This document shows positions 8,082 through 16,428 of a DNA stretch of 64,000 nucleotides, one piece after another. Made by a program: the position numbers and the translations under genes. Source of the stretch: Roseisolibacter agri. GTDB lineage: Bacteria > Gemmatimonadota > Gemmatimonadetes > Gemmatimonadales > Gemmatimonadaceae. Each line of letters starts with the position of its first letter. Position 1 is the first letter of the stretch. The notes under the pieces were generated by a model. It saw only the letters and a list, made by a program, of their open reading frames with translations. It was not told where the DNA came from and ran no database searches. Location of the stretch: the NCBI RefSeq assembly GCF_030159095.1, contig NZ_BRXS01000003.1, positions 743,250-807,249 of the forward strand. The letters run 5' to 3'.

Positions 8082-9523
8082 TGGCTCCGCGATCCGACGC
8101 CCTCTCCCGGCGCCGCCTGCTGCTCGATCCCACCGCCGTCGCCGAGGCGTCACGCCGCGGCCTGCCGCTCCACGCGGCGGCCGAGGGCGCGCTGCTGACG
8201 CGCGAGGAGGCGCAGGCCATCGTCGAGAAGGCCGTGAAGCTGTCGAAGGCCGACGGCATCGACGTGCAGGTCAACACGGGCTACCGCGGCAACACGCGCT
8301 TCGCCGCCAACCAGATGTCGACCGCCGGCGCGACGACCGACGCGACGCTGGCGATCCAGTCGTCGTTCGGGCCGAAGCACGCGGTGGTGACGACGAACGA
8401 CCTGTCGGACGAGTCGATCCGCCGCGCGGTGGACCAGAGCGAGCGGATGGCGCGCCTCGCGCCCGACGACCCGGAGGCGATGCCGCCGCTCGGTGCGCAG
8501 ACGTACCGCCCCGCGACGCGCTACTTCGACGCGACGGCGCAGCTCACGGCCGCCGACCGCGCGCGCGCCGCGCTCACCGCGCTGGAGCTGGCGCGGAAGG
8601 CGGGCGACCTGGAGGCGGCCGGCTTCCTGGTGACGGGAATGGGGAGCGCCGCGCTCGGCAACAAGGCGGGGCTGTTCGCCTACGACCGGTCGACGAGCGC
8701 CAACTACACGCTGACGGTGCGCACGAAGGACGGCACGGGCTCGGGCTGGGCGGCGGGCGACCATCCGGACTGGGCGCAGCTGGACGCGCGCCGCGTGGCC
8801 GAGCGGGCGACCGAGAAGGCGCGCCTGTCGCGGAACCCGCAGGCGATCGAGCCGGGGCGCTACACGGTGATCCTGGAGCCGCAGGCGGTGGGCGACCTGG
8901 TGCAGCTGCTGGCGTTCGCGATCGACGCCCGCGCCGCCGACGAGGGGCGCAGCCCGTTCGTGAAGCCGGGCGGCGGCAACAAGATCGGCGAGAAGATCGT
9001 CGACGAGCGCGTGACGCTGTTCTCGGACCCGACGGACCCGCAGCTGCTCGCGCAGCCGTTCGATGGCAACGGGCTGCCCCTGACGCGGCAGACGTGGATC
9101 GAGAACGGGGTGCTGAAGCAGCTGTTCTACTCGCGCTTCTGGGCGCGGAAGCAGGGGAAGACGGCCACGGGCTTCCCGTCGTCGGTGAAGATGGCGGGCG
9201 GCGACCAGTCGGTGGAGCAGCTGATCGCCGGCACCCAGCGCGGCGTGCTGGTGACGCGGCTCTGGTACCTGCGCCCGGTCGATCCGCGCACGCTGCTCTA
9301 CACGGGGCTGACGCGCGACGGGACGTTCCTGGTGGAGAACGGCAAGGTGACGCGGGCGCTGCGGAACTTCCGCTTCAACGAGTCGCCGCTGTTCATGCTG
9401 AACAACCTGGAGGCGCTGGGTCGGCCGGAGCGGCTGGCGGGCACGGAGGCCGGCGGCGACGTGGTGATGCCGTCGATGCGGGTGCGCGACTTCAACTTCA
9501 CGTCGCTGTCGGAAGCGGTGTAG
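8081..9523 (+). CDS. tldE: TldE/PmbA-family partner subunit
   Basis: A 480-residue TldD/PmbA-fold protein without HExxxH, as expected for the non-metal TldE subunit. Landmarks are [59 protein letters not shown] and a conserved C-terminal segment ([36 protein letters not shown]). The N-terminus has an RRR motif ([12 protein letters not shown]) but no convincing hydrophobic stretch, so it may be co-exported with TldD by hitch-hiking. The ATG at 8081 overlaps the TldD stop (TGATG) and follows GGGAGGAAGAG. A strong hairpin follows the stop. Confidence 0.88.
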   Translation: MAPRSDALSRRRLLLDPTAVAEASRRGLPLHAAAEGALLTREEAQAIVEKAVKLSKADGIDVQVNTGYRGNTRFAANQMSTAGATTDATLAIQSSFGPKHAVVTTNDLSDESIRRAVDQSERMARLAPDDPEAMPPLGAQTYRPATRYFDATAQLTAADRARAALTALELARKAGDLEAAGFLVTGMGSAALGNKAGLFAYDRSTSANYTLTVRTKDGTGSGWAAGDHPDWAQLDARRVAERATEKARLSRNPQAIEPGRYTVILEPQAVGDLVQLLAFAIDARAADEGRSPFVKPGGGNKIGEKIVDERVTLFSDPTDPQLLAQPFDGNGLPLTRQTWIENGVLKQLFYSRFWARKQGKTATGFPSSVKMAGGDQSVEQLIAGTQRGVLVTRLWYLRPVDPRTLLYTGLTRDGTFLVENGKVTRALRNFRFNESPLFMLNNLEALGRPERLAGTEAGGDVVMPSMRVRDFNFTSLSEAV

Positions 9524-9541
9524 GGCGGCTGCGTGCTGCAT

Positions 9542-9579
9542 GAACGGCCCCGGGACGCTTCGGCGTCCCGGGGCCGTTC
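9542..9579 (+). terminator. Perfect 17-bp GC-rich hairpin with TTCG tetraloop
   Basis: GAACGGCCCCGGGACGC at 9542-9558 and its exact reverse complement at 9563-9579 flank a TTCG loop closed by C-G, the very stable cUUCGg tetraloop. It begins 18 bp after the tldE stop. Only a short GGCCTTTGG follows, so the U-tract is weak. It could still act as a terminator or an mRNA 3-prime stabiliser for the tldD-tldE operon. Confidence 0.6.
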
Positions 9580-9584
9580 GGCCT

Positions 9585-9713
9585 TTGGAGAGGATGCGGA
9601 TGCTCCGGATGACTCGGATGCCGCGGATCGCTCCTCTCGGTGCATCGAGCGTCGCCGCCACGCGGACCCATCCGAACGATCCGTTCCGATCCGGAGCATC
9701 CGCATCCCTCCAA
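9585..9713. repeat. Dispersed long hairpin element, type B, copy 3
   Basis: The left arm (TTGGAGAGGATGCGGATGCT, CCGGATGACTCGGATGCC, GCGGATCGCTCC) pairs with the right arm (ACCCATCCGAACGATCCG, GATCCGGAGCATCCGCATCC, CTCCAAC). The loop contains GGTGCATCGAGCGTCGCC and CCACGCGG, close to the copy 1 loop. It lies immediately after the perfect hairpin, between two same-strand genes. Confidence 0.83.
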
Positions 9714-9768
9714 CGGGAAGAAGGGCTCCGGCACCCCGAGTTTCCAGAAGGAATTCTGATTGCCAGTT

Positions 9769-9784
9769 GCAACCATGGTATTGC
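9769..9784. promoter_or_regulatory. Possible operator GCAA-N8-TTGC upstream of HxlR gene
   Basis: GCAACCATGGTATTGC lies 31 bp before the HxlR start. The outer GCAA/TTGC arms are an inverted repeat and an ATG-containing palindrome sits inside. The region is less G+C-rich than its surroundings, as promoters here tend to be. It could be an autoregulatory site for the downstream regulator. The arms are short, so chance is possible. Confidence 0.3.
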
Positions 9785-9815
9785 TCGCGAACGTGCGCGG
9801 GGTGACGTTACCGCC

Positions 9816-10469
9816 ATGGGATCCCGGAGCTTCGGCCAGTACTGCGGCGTGTCGCGCGCCCTCGAGACCGTCGGCGAGCGATGGGCGCTGCTGGTCGTCC
9901 GCGACCTCCTCGTCGGCCCGCGCCGCTTCTCCGACCTGCGGCGCGGACTGCCCCGCATCCCGACCAACATCCTCTCCGCCCGCCTGCGCGAGCTGGAGGA
10001 CGCGGGCGTCGTCGAGCGCACCCTGCTCCCCCGCCCCGAGACCGGAGTGGCATACGCGCTCACCCCGCTCGGTCGGCAGCTGGAGCCCGCCGTCCTCGCG
10101 CTGGGTCGGTGGGGCGCCACGCTCCTCGGCGACCCGCGCGCCGGGGAGGTCGTGACGGTCGACTCGCTCGTGATCGCCCTCCGCGCCGCGTTCCGGCCCG
10201 AACGGGCGGCCGGCGTCCACCTCGGCTTCGAACTCCGGTTCGGGGCGCTGACGCTCCACGCCCGCGTCGACGACGGCGCGCTCGCGGCCGGACCTGGGGC
10301 ACTCGACGCGCCGGACCTGGTCATCGAGGCCGGCCCGTCGCTCCGCGCGCTCCTGGACGGCACGCTGCTGCCCGCCGCGGCACTGCGGCGCGGCGACGTC
10401 CGGCTCACGGGCGACCGCGCCCTGCTCGACCGGTTCGTCGCCCTGTTCCACACCGGCGCGGCCGCCTGA
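9816..10469 (+). CDS. HxlR-family transcriptional regulator with C-terminal SCP2-like domain
   Basis: A 217-residue protein. Residues about 1-100 are an HxlR winged helix-turn-helix (FGQYCGVSRALETVGERWAL, VVRDLLVGPRRFSDLRRGLP, ILSARLRELEDAGVVERTL). The C-terminal half (FELRFGALTLHARVDDGALA, DLVIEAGPSLRALLDGTLL, LTGDRALLDRF) resembles a sterol-carrier/SCP2-type ligand domain found in a subset of HxlR proteins. It probably senses a small hydrophobic molecule. The ATG at 9816 was chosen because the family alignment starts at about residue 5; the frame is open upstream through repeat sequence that is not protein-like. Confidence 0.85.
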   Translation: MGSRSFGQYCGVSRALETVGERWALLVVRDLLVGPRRFSDLRRGLPRIPTNILSARLRELEDAGVVERTLLPRPETGVAYALTPLGRQLEPAVLALGRWGATLLGDPRAGEVVTVDSLVIALRAAFRPERAAGVHLGFELRFGALTLHARVDDGALAAGPGALDAPDLVIEAGPSLRALLDGTLLPAAALRRGDVRLTGDRALLDRFVALFHTGAAA

Positions 10470-10484
10470 CCGGGCGATCCGCTC

Positions 10485-10533
10485 TTGACGGGATCCGGCG
10501 GCGGTGATAGTTAAGCAACAACTTAACCATCAC
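10485..10533 (+). promoter_or_regulatory. Promoter and near-perfect palindromic operator of the AHSA1-ArsR genes
   Basis: A -35-like TTGACG is at 10485-10490 and a -10-like GATAGT at 10506-10511 (short 15-nt spacing). The inverted repeat GTGATAGTTAAG (10504-10515) and CTTAACCATCAC (10522-10533) matches 11 of 12 positions around a 6-nt spacer CAACAA and overlaps the -10. This fits an ArsR-type repressor site, most simply for the ArsR protein encoded two genes on. The AHSA1 start is 11 bp downstream. Confidence 0.75.
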
Positions 10534-10544
10534 CCGAGGCACGC

Positions 10545-11051
10545 ATGGCCACCGCCACCCCGCCCGCCGTTCCGCCCGCCGTCCCGAGCACCGCGACGCA
10601 CGCGACCTTCGTCATCGAGCGCACCTACGACGCGGCCCCGGCGCGCGTGTGGGCCGCCTTCGCCGACCGCGAGGCGAAGCAGCAGTGGTTCTCCTGCATG
10701 GACCCGTCGGCCGAGTCGCACATGGAGCTCGACTTCCGGGTCGGTGGGCGCGAGGTGAACCGGATCGCCATGCCCGGCGGCCCCGTGCACCGGATGGAGG
10801 CGACCTACTGGGACGTCGTCCCCGAGCGCCGCTTCGTCTACAGCTACGCCATGCACGTGGGCGACGCGAAGCTCTCCGTCTCGCTCGTGACGGTGGAGCT
10901 GTCGCCCGCCGGTGCCGGCACGCGCCTCGTCTTCACCGAGCAGGCCGCCTTCCTCGACGGCCACCAGGAGCCGGCCGAGCGGGAGCGCGGCACCGAGATC
11001 GGGCTCGAGCGGCTGGGGGAGCTCCTGCGCGCCGAAAGCGCCTCCGCGTAG
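10545..11051 (+). CDS. AHSA1/SRPBCC-family protein
   Basis: A 168-residue START-like SRPBCC fold of the AHSA1 type (FVIERTYDAAPARVWAAFAD, KQQWFSCMDP, MELDFRVGGREVNR, YWDVVPERRFVYSY, TRLVFTEQAAFLDG). These small cytosolic proteins have a hydrophobic cavity and very often sit in operons with ArsR regulators, as here. The ligand is unknown. The ATG at 10545 lies 11 bp after the operator. The ArsR gene starts 6 bp after the stop. Confidence 0.88.
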   Translation: MATATPPAVPPAVPSTATHATFVIERTYDAAPARVWAAFADREAKQQWFSCMDPSAESHMELDFRVGGREVNRIAMPGGPVHRMEATYWDVVPERRFVYSYAMHVGDAKLSVSLVTVELSPAGAGTRLVFTEQAAFLDGHQEPAERERGTEIGLERLGELLRAESASA

Positions 11052-11057
11052 CGCCCG

Positions 11058-11417
11058 ATGCAGCTCTCGCAGTCCCGGCCCGGCTCGCTCGACGCGCTCT
11101 TCCACGCGCTCGCCGACCCCACGCGGCGGGCGCTGGTGGAGCGGCTGACCCGCGGCCCCGCCTCGGTCAGCGCGCTCGCCGAGCCCATGGCGATGTCGCT
11201 GCCGGCAGTCCTGCAGCACTTGCAGGTCCTCGAGGCCAGTGGCCTCGTCTGCACCGAGAAGGTCGGCCGCGTCCGCACGTGCCGCCTGGAGCCGCAGGCG
11301 CTGCGCACGGCCGAGTCCTGGATCACCGAGCGGCGCACGCTCTGGGAGCGCCGCCTCGACCGGCTGGGTGAGTACCTCGCCCGGGCGTCCGACGACCCCG
11401 CCCCCGGACGCGGATGA
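11058..11417 (+). CDS. ArsR-family transcriptional regulator
   Basis: A 119-residue winged-helix protein typical of ArsR/SmtB regulators paired with AHSA1 proteins (DALFHALADPTRRALVERLT, SVSALAEPMAMSLPAVLQH, LQVLEASGLVCTEKVGRVR). No Cys metal-binding ELCVC motif is seen, so it is not a classical metal sensor. It probably represses its own operon from the palindrome at 10504-10533. The C-terminal helix (WERRLDRLGEYLARA) matches the subfamily. Confidence 0.9.
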   Translation: MQLSQSRPGSLDALFHALADPTRRALVERLTRGPASVSALAEPMAMSLPAVLQHLQVLEASGLVCTEKVGRVRTCRLEPQALRTAESWITERRTLWERRLDRLGEYLARASDDPAPGRG

Positions 11418-11466
11418 CGGACGGCCGCTTGCCCGGGCGCAGGCCCGCGTGCTGATTGGGCGCGTG

Positions 11467-12747
11467 ATGCACACGGACACCCACCGCGCCATCGACGCCG
11501 TCTGGCGCATCGAGTCGGCGCGGCTGATCGCCGGGCTGGCGCGCATGACGCGCGACGTCGGCCTGGCCGAGGATCTGGCGCAGGACGCGCTGGTGGCGGC
11601 GCTGGAGCAGTGGCCCGCGTCGGGCGTCCCCGACAACCCCGGCGCGTGGCTGATGTCGGTGGCCAAGCGGCGCGCGATCGACGTCATGCGCCGCGGCCCG
11701 ATGCTGGAGCGCAAGCACGCGGAGCTGGGCGTCGAGCTGGAGGCGCGGCAGGAGCAGGCCGTGCCCGACCTCGACGCCGCGCTCGACGACCACGTCGGCG
11801 ACGACCTGCTGCGCCTCGTGCTGACGGCGTGTCACCCCGTGCTCTCGACCGAGGCGCGCGTCGCGCTCACGCTGCGGCTGCTCGGCGGGCTGACGACCGG
11901 GGAGATCGCGCGCGCCTTCCTCGTCCCCGAGCCGACCATCGCGCAGCGGATCGTGCGCGCCAAGCGCACGCTCGCCGACGCGAAGGTGCCGTTCGAGGTG
12001 CCGCGCGGCGCGGAGTTCGAGGCGCGGCTGTCGTCGGTGCTCCAGGTGATCTACCTGATCTTCAACGAGGGCTACTCGGCCACTGCGGGCGACGACTGGA
12101 TGCGCCCCGCGCTCATCGAGGACGCGCTGCGGCTGGGGCGCATCCTCGCGGGCCTCGCGCCGCGCGAGCCCGAGGTGCACGGCCTCGTCGCGCTGATGGA
12201 GATCCAGGCGTCGCGCGCGCACGCGCGCGTCGACGCGACGGGCGCGCCGATCCTGCTGCTCGACCAGAACCGCGCGCGCTGGGACCGCGTGCTGATCGGC
12301 CGCGGGCTGGCGGCGCTGGCGCGCGCGGAGGCGCTGGGCGGCGCGGGCGGGCCGTACGCGCTGCAGGCCGCGATCGCCGCCTGCCACGCCCGCGCGCGCA
12401 GGGCGGAGGAGACCGACTGGCCGCGGATCGCGGCGCTGTACGCGGCGCTGGCGCAGCTCGCGCCGTCGCCGGTGGTGGAGCTGAACCGCGCCGTGGCGAT
12501 CGCGATGGCGTTCGGGCCCGCGCAGGGGCTGGTGCTGGTGGACGCGCTGCGCGACGCGGGCACGCTCGACGGCTACCACCTGTTGCCGAGCGTGCGGGGG
12601 GACTTCCTGGTGAAGCTGGGACGATACGAGGAGGCGCGCGCGGAGCTGGAGCGCGCCGCCGCGCTGACACGCAACGCGCGCGAGCGCGAGCTGCTGCTGG
12701 AGCGCGCCGCGGCGTGCGCACGGCCCGTCGCGGCGGAGGCGACATGA
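11467..12747 (+). CDS. ECF sigma factor with C-terminal TPR-like extension (ECF42/DUF6596 type)
   Basis: A 426-residue protein, about twice the size of a simple ECF factor. Sigma region 2 is at about residues 8-85 (GLAEDLAQDALVAALEQWP, PGAWLMSVAKRRAIDVMRR). Region 4 is near 120-170 (LTLRLLGGLTTGEIARAFLV, TIAQRIVRAKRTLADA). The remainder is a helical extension (QVIYLIFNEGYSATAGDDW, LVALMEIQASRAHARVDA, VELNRAVAIAMAFGP, LPSVRGDFLVKLGRYEEA). Such factors usually adjoin a YCII/DGPF protein; none is seen here. The gene follows ArsR by 50 bp and overlaps the next gene. Confidence 0.88.
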   Translation: MHTDTHRAIDAVWRIESARLIAGLARMTRDVGLAEDLAQDALVAALEQWPASGVPDNPGAWLMSVAKRRAIDVMRRGPMLERKHAELGVELEARQEQAVPDLDAALDDHVGDDLLRLVLTACHPVLSTEARVALTLRLLGGLTTGEIARAFLVPEPTIAQRIVRAKRTLADAKVPFEVPRGAEFEARLSSVLQVIYLIFNEGYSATAGDDWMRPALIEDALRLGRILAGLAPREPEVHGLVALMEIQASRAHARVDATGAPILLLDQNRARWDRVLIGRGLAALARAEALGGAGGPYALQAAIAACHARARRAEETDWPRIAALYAALAQLAPSPVVELNRAVAIAMAFGPAQGLVLVDALRDAGTLDGYHLLPSVRGDFLVKLGRYEEARAELERAAALTRNARERELLLERAAACARPVAAEAT

Positions 12748-14021
12748 GGGCGCGTGGCATGGCACGCACGCTCGCGCTGCTGCTGGCGCTCGCGGGTGCA
12801 CGCGCGGGCGCGCAGGCGCCGGCCGACACCGCATCCGACACGACGACCGTCACGATCCACGCCGCGACGCTGCTGGACGGGCGCGGCGGCGTGCGGCGCG
12901 ACGCGTGGGTGACCGTGCGCGGCGGGCGCATCGTCGCGGTGGAGGCGGGCGCCCCCCGGACGGGCGCGCGGCGCGGCACGCGCGCGACGTACGAGCTGGG
13001 GACGCTGACGCTCATGCCCGGGCTGATCGACGTGCACGTGCACCCGAGCTGGTACGTGACGTCGCGCGGCGCGCTGCACCGCCCCGACGACGGCGACGGG
13101 CCCGCGGAGGCCGCGCTGGCACGCGCCGGCAACCTGTACGCGACGCTGATGGCGGGCGTCACGACGGCGCAGAGCATCGGCGACGCCGACGACGCGGCGC
13201 TGCGCGACGCGGTGGCGCGCCGCGTGATCCCGGGGCCGCGGCTCCTCACGTCGCTGGCGCCGATGCTCGACACGACGCCGTCGCCCGACTCGCTGCGCGC
13301 GCTGGTGCGCACGCGGAAGGCGGAGGGCGCGGACGTGGTCAAGATCTTCGCGTCGGCGGGGCTGGGCGCGGGCGGCCGGCAGACGATGAGCGACGCGCAG
13401 CTCGCGGCGCTGTGCGGCGAGGCGCGGGCGCAGGGGATGCGCACGGTGGTGCACGCGATCAGCGCCGGCAGCGTGCGCGCGGCGGTGCTGGCCGGCTGCG
13501 GGCAGATCGAGCACGGCATGTACGCGACCGACGCCGAGCTGCGCCTGATGGCGGAGCGCGGCGTGTGGTTCTCGCCGCAGGTGTGCCTCGTGCTGCAGAA
13601 CTACCTCGATCACCGCGACGTGTTCACGCGGTCGGGGTTCACGGCGCGGTCGTTCGAGACGCTGCAGCGGACGCTGGCGGAGACGCCGGCGCTGTTCGCG
13701 CGCGCGCTGAAGACGCCGGGGCTGAAGCTCGTGTGGGGCACGGACGCGGTGGCGCTGGCGCACGGCCACAACGTGGACGAGCTGGCGTGCCGTGTGGCGG
13801 CCGGCCAGCGTCCGATGGACGCGATCGTGTCGGCGACGTCGCTCGCGGCACGGTCGCTGGGCTTGGAGGCGCGCATCGGCGCGGTGGCGCCGGGGATGGA
13901 CGCGGACCTGATCGCGGTCGAGGGCGATCCGTCGCGCGACATCGGCGCGCTGCGGCGCGTGGCGTTCGTGATGCGCGCGGGCGTCGTGTATCGCCACGGC
14001 GGCGTGCCGGCGCGGCGCTGA
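12744..14021 (+). CDS. Secreted amidohydrolase family protein (imidazolonepropionase-like)
   Basis: A 425-residue metal-dependent hydrolase with an N-terminal signal peptide (ARTLALLLALAGARAGAQA). Metal and catalytic motifs are HVH at residues 98-100 (GLIDVHVHPSW), Lys in DVVKIFAS, His in VVHAIS, His in QIEHGMY and Asp in VWGTDAVALAHGH. The C-terminus closes the composite beta domain (PGMDADLIAVEGDPSRDI). Probable substrates are cyclic amides or dipeptides in the periplasm. The ATG at 12744 overlaps the sigma-factor stop (ATGA), so it may be the tail of that operon. Confidence 0.88.
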   Translation: MRARGMARTLALLLALAGARAGAQAPADTASDTTTVTIHAATLLDGRGGVRRDAWVTVRGGRIVAVEAGAPRTGARRGTRATYELGTLTLMPGLIDVHVHPSWYVTSRGALHRPDDGDGPAEAALARAGNLYATLMAGVTTAQSIGDADDAALRDAVARRVIPGPRLLTSLAPMLDTTPSPDSLRALVRTRKAEGADVVKIFASAGLGAGGRQTMSDAQLAALCGEARAQGMRTVVHAISAGSVRAAVLAGCGQIEHGMYATDAELRLMAERGVWFSPQVCLVLQNYLDHRDVFTRSGFTARSFETLQRTLAETPALFARALKTPGLKLVWGTDAVALAHGHNVDELACRVAAGQRPMDAIVSATSLAARSLGLEARIGAVAPGMDADLIAVEGDPSRDIGALRRVAFVMRAGVVYRHGGVPARR

Positions 14022-14036
14022 CGGGTCGTCTCGGCG

Positions 14037-14192
14037 AATCCGAACGGCAACGGCAGCAAGGATGAGATCGGACAAGATCTGATTAGGACGGATGGCTCCG
14101 CGTCGGGCGACGTTCCTCGCACCCACGCGGAGCCATCCGTCGTTATCGGACTTTATCCGATCTTCATCCTTGCAAATGCCGTTCGCCGTTCG
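14037..14192. repeat. Dispersed long hairpin element, type A, copy 3
   Basis: The left arm (CGAACGGCAACGGCAGCAAG, GATGAGATCGGACAAGATC, GGACGGATGGCTCCGCG) pairs with the right arm (CGCGGAGCCATCCGTCGTTA, CGATCTTCATCCTTGC, AATGCCGTTCG). The inner 16-18 bp is almost perfect. The loop TCGGGCGACGTTCCTCGCAC is nearly that of copy 4. It sits between convergent genes. Confidence 0.85.
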
Positions 14193-14200
14193 CCACGCCA

Positions 14201-14512
14201 TCAGCCGCGCATCTGCGGGCTGCGCGCCTGCGCAGTGCGCGCCTGCGCGGTGCGCGTCACGCCCGACGGCAGCGCGACGCCGTCGCGGTTCTCCACCTCG
14301 TAGTACTCGTTCAGGCTCACCGCCGACGTCAGCGGCTCCAGCAGCCCGCGCAGCGCGTCGATCGACGCGGCCTCCCAGATGCACGCGGCGTGCGTCCCGT
14401 CGCGCGTCGGGAACGTCTGCAGCAGCTTGAGGTGCGGCGGCAGCAGCGCCGGGTCCGTGGAGCTCCAGAACGCGACGGGATCCGCGATGGTGTGCTGGAC
14501 CAGGATGTACAT
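14201..14512 (-). CDS. Conserved hypothetical protein (possible dimeric alpha/beta-barrel type)
   Basis: A 103-residue protein beginning MYILVQHTIADPVAFW, with LLPPHLKLLQTFPTRDGTHA, ACIWEAASIDALRGLLEPLT and SLNEYYEVENRDGVALP. The alternating pattern suggests a small ferredoxin-like fold of the kind seen in dimeric alpha/beta-barrel proteins. The function is unknown. The ATG at 14512 has a good GGAGGG ribosome site. The last residues contain a short duplicated TAQAR unit from a GCGCCTGCG-type repeat, so the C-terminus may be variable. Confidence 0.7.
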   Translation of the reverse strand: MYILVQHTIADPVAFWSSTDPALLPPHLKLLQTFPTRDGTHAACIWEAASIDALRGLLEPLTSAVSLNEYYEVENRDGVALPSGVTRTAQARTAQARSPQMRG

Positions 14513-14730
14513 GCGACCCTCCGGCCGTGGGCCATGTAGGGAGACACGCGTGCGAACGCCTGCGAACGGCCGACGCTCGGACGTCACGGCGACGTTGTCA
14601 ACCTGAGCGGGCGCGCGCGGCGGACCGCACATCGCCGCTCGAACGCGATTTTGACGGCGGTCACGACTGTCCGTTCCGCGCGCGCGGGCGCAGGTTGCGT
14701 GGCCCCACTCCCACTCCCGCCGCCCCGTCC

Positions 14731-16179
14731 GTGCGCCTCGCCCGACTGCTCGCGCTCACGCCGCTGCTCGCCACGCCCGTGGCCACGCCCACGTCCGCGC
14801 GCGCGCAGGCCGCGCTCGACACCGCCGCCATCGAGCGCGTGCTGCGGCAGGAGATGCGCGCCACCCGCAGCCCCGGTGTCGCCATCGCCGTCGTGCGCCG
14901 CGGACGCGTCGTCTACCAGAAGGGCTTCGGCGTCGCGAGCGTCGAGACGGGCGAGCCGGTGACCGCGACGACGCTCTTCCGCATCGGCTCGACGACCAAG
15001 ATGGTCACCGGGCTCACCGCCGCGCTGCTCGCGCACGAGGGGAAGCTGCGCCTCGATGCGCCGCTCGCCTCCTACGCGCGCGGCCTCTCGTCGTCGCTCG
15101 GCCGCCTCACGCTCGACCAGCTGCTGACGCACCGCGCCGGGATGATCAACGAGGCCTCGGGCGCGGGTCCGCACGACGACGCCGCCCTCGCGACCCGCGT
15201 GCGCGGCTGGGGACGCGAGCACGTCTTCGGCCCCGCGAACGACGTCTACTCGTACTCGGGGCCCGGCTACTGGCTCGCCGGCTACGCGATCGAGCAGGCG
15301 GGCGGCGCCTTCTATGCCGACATCGTGCGCGCGAAGGTCCTCGCGCCGCTCGGCATGACGCGCTCGACGTTCCGCCCGCTGGAGGCGATGACGTGGCCGC
15401 TGGCGCAGGACCACCGCGTGCGCGACACGACCGCCACCGTGCTGCGCCCGTTCACCGACGACGTCACGACGTGGGCGTCGGGCTCGCTCTTCTCGAGCGC
15501 GTCGGAGCTGGCGCGGCTGACGATCGCGATCATGAACGGCGGCCGCGTCGACGGCGCGCAGGCGCTGCCCGACGCCGCCGTCGCGCTCATGACGCAGCCA
15601 CGCGCGCCCATCCCCGGCGGCGAGGGATGCCGCTACGCGTACGGGCTGTCGGCCTGCGTGCGCGGCGGCGTGCGCACGCTTTCGCACTACGGCTTCCGCG
15701 TCGGCTCGGGCTCCGTGGTGACGATGGCGCCCGACTCGCAGGCCGCGGTGATCGTCCTCGCCAACCGGAACGGCGGCATCCTCGCGGGCACCGCGGCGGC
15801 GGTGATGGCGCAGCTGGTGGGCGAGGCCGGCGCGGACGTGCGCGCGCGCCCCGACAGCGCGGCCCCGCGCGCGGTCGGGAGCGCGGAGCGCTTCGTCGGC
15901 GCGTACGCCAACGGCCCCGACACGCTGCACGTCCTCGCGCGCAGCGGCGGGCTCGCCTACCGCTACGGCGCCGACGAGTCGCCCGCACGGCTGGACGGCG
16001 CGGACGCCATCGTCGTGCTGGACGCGAAGGGCGCCGTCGTGCAGCGCTTCATGCTGGTGGCCGGCACGGCGACGCGGCAGCCGTACCTGCACGACGGGCT
16101 GAACGCGTTCGCGCGCGTGGGGCGGCCCGTGGCGCCCCGCGCGGCGCCCGAGCCGCCGGCACGCCCCGCGACGCCCTGA
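14731..16179 (+). CDS. Secreted serine hydrolase, class C beta-lactamase / penicillin-binding-like
   Basis: A 482-residue protein with an N-terminal signal (ARLLALTPLLATPVATP...SARAQA). The SxxK nucleophile is Ser87-Lys90 (FRIGSTTKM). The second motif is YSYSGPGYW, where the usual Tyr-x-Asn reads Tyr-Ser-Gly. The third region is around LSHYGFRVGSG. LDQLLTHRAGM is the conserved family helix. A C-terminal beta domain of about 100 residues follows (VGAYANGPDTLHVL). Family members are peptidases or esterases rather than true beta-lactamases. A GTG at 14731 was chosen because it gives a compact signal peptide; no good ribosome site is visible. Confidence 0.85.
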   Translation: MRLARLLALTPLLATPVATPTSARAQAALDTAAIERVLRQEMRATRSPGVAIAVVRRGRVVYQKGFGVASVETGEPVTATTLFRIGSTTKMVTGLTAALLAHEGKLRLDAPLASYARGLSSSLGRLTLDQLLTHRAGMINEASGAGPHDDAALATRVRGWGREHVFGPANDVYSYSGPGYWLAGYAIEQAGGAFYADIVRAKVLAPLGMTRSTFRPLEAMTWPLAQDHRVRDTTATVLRPFTDDVTTWASGSLFSSASELARLTIAIMNGGRVDGAQALPDAAVALMTQPRAPIPGGEGCRYAYGLSACVRGGVRTLSHYGFRVGSGSVVTMAPDSQAAVIVLANRNGGILAGTAAAVMAQLVGEAGADVRARPDSAAPRAVGSAERFVGAYANGPDTLHVLARSGGLAYRYGADESPARLDGADAIVVLDAKGAVVQRFMLVAGTATRQPYLHDGLNAFARVGRPVAPRAAPEPPARPATP

Positions 16180-16248
16180 CGCACGCGCGACGACCGAGCG
16201 TCGGCGGAGTCGCGGCACCAGCACCGGCCCGCCGGCATCGTCGCGGCG

Positions 16249-16408
16249 GACCGGAACTGCATTGGACAGGATTACAACGGATTCGACGGACAAGAGCGGA
16301 TTACGCTCCACGTGGCGCGTGGGACGTCGCCACCACGCGGAGCGTAATCCGCTCTTGTCCGTTCAATCCGTCCAATCCTGTCGAAGCCGTTCGCACTTCA
16401 GGGTCCGG
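16249..16408. repeat. Dispersed long hairpin element, divergent type A variant
   Basis: It has the same outer ends as type A (CCGGAACTGCATTGGA; CACTTCAGGGTCCGG) and the same loop style (GTGGGACGTCGCCACCACG), but the inner arms are replaced by GGATT units: GGATTACAACGGATTCGACG and GGACAAGAGCGGATTACGC. The inner stem ACGGACAAGAGCGGATTACG plus CTCC is perfect for 24 bp. It lies between convergent genes and shows arms changing while ends and loop are kept. Confidence 0.82.
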
Positions 16409-16428
16409 CACGCCGGACGCCTGTGCCT

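Noticed and set aside
10504..11417. Toxin-antitoxin reading of the AHSA1-ArsR pair
   Set aside because: Both proteins fit well-known AHSA1 and ArsR families with a standard operator; nothing suggests toxicity.
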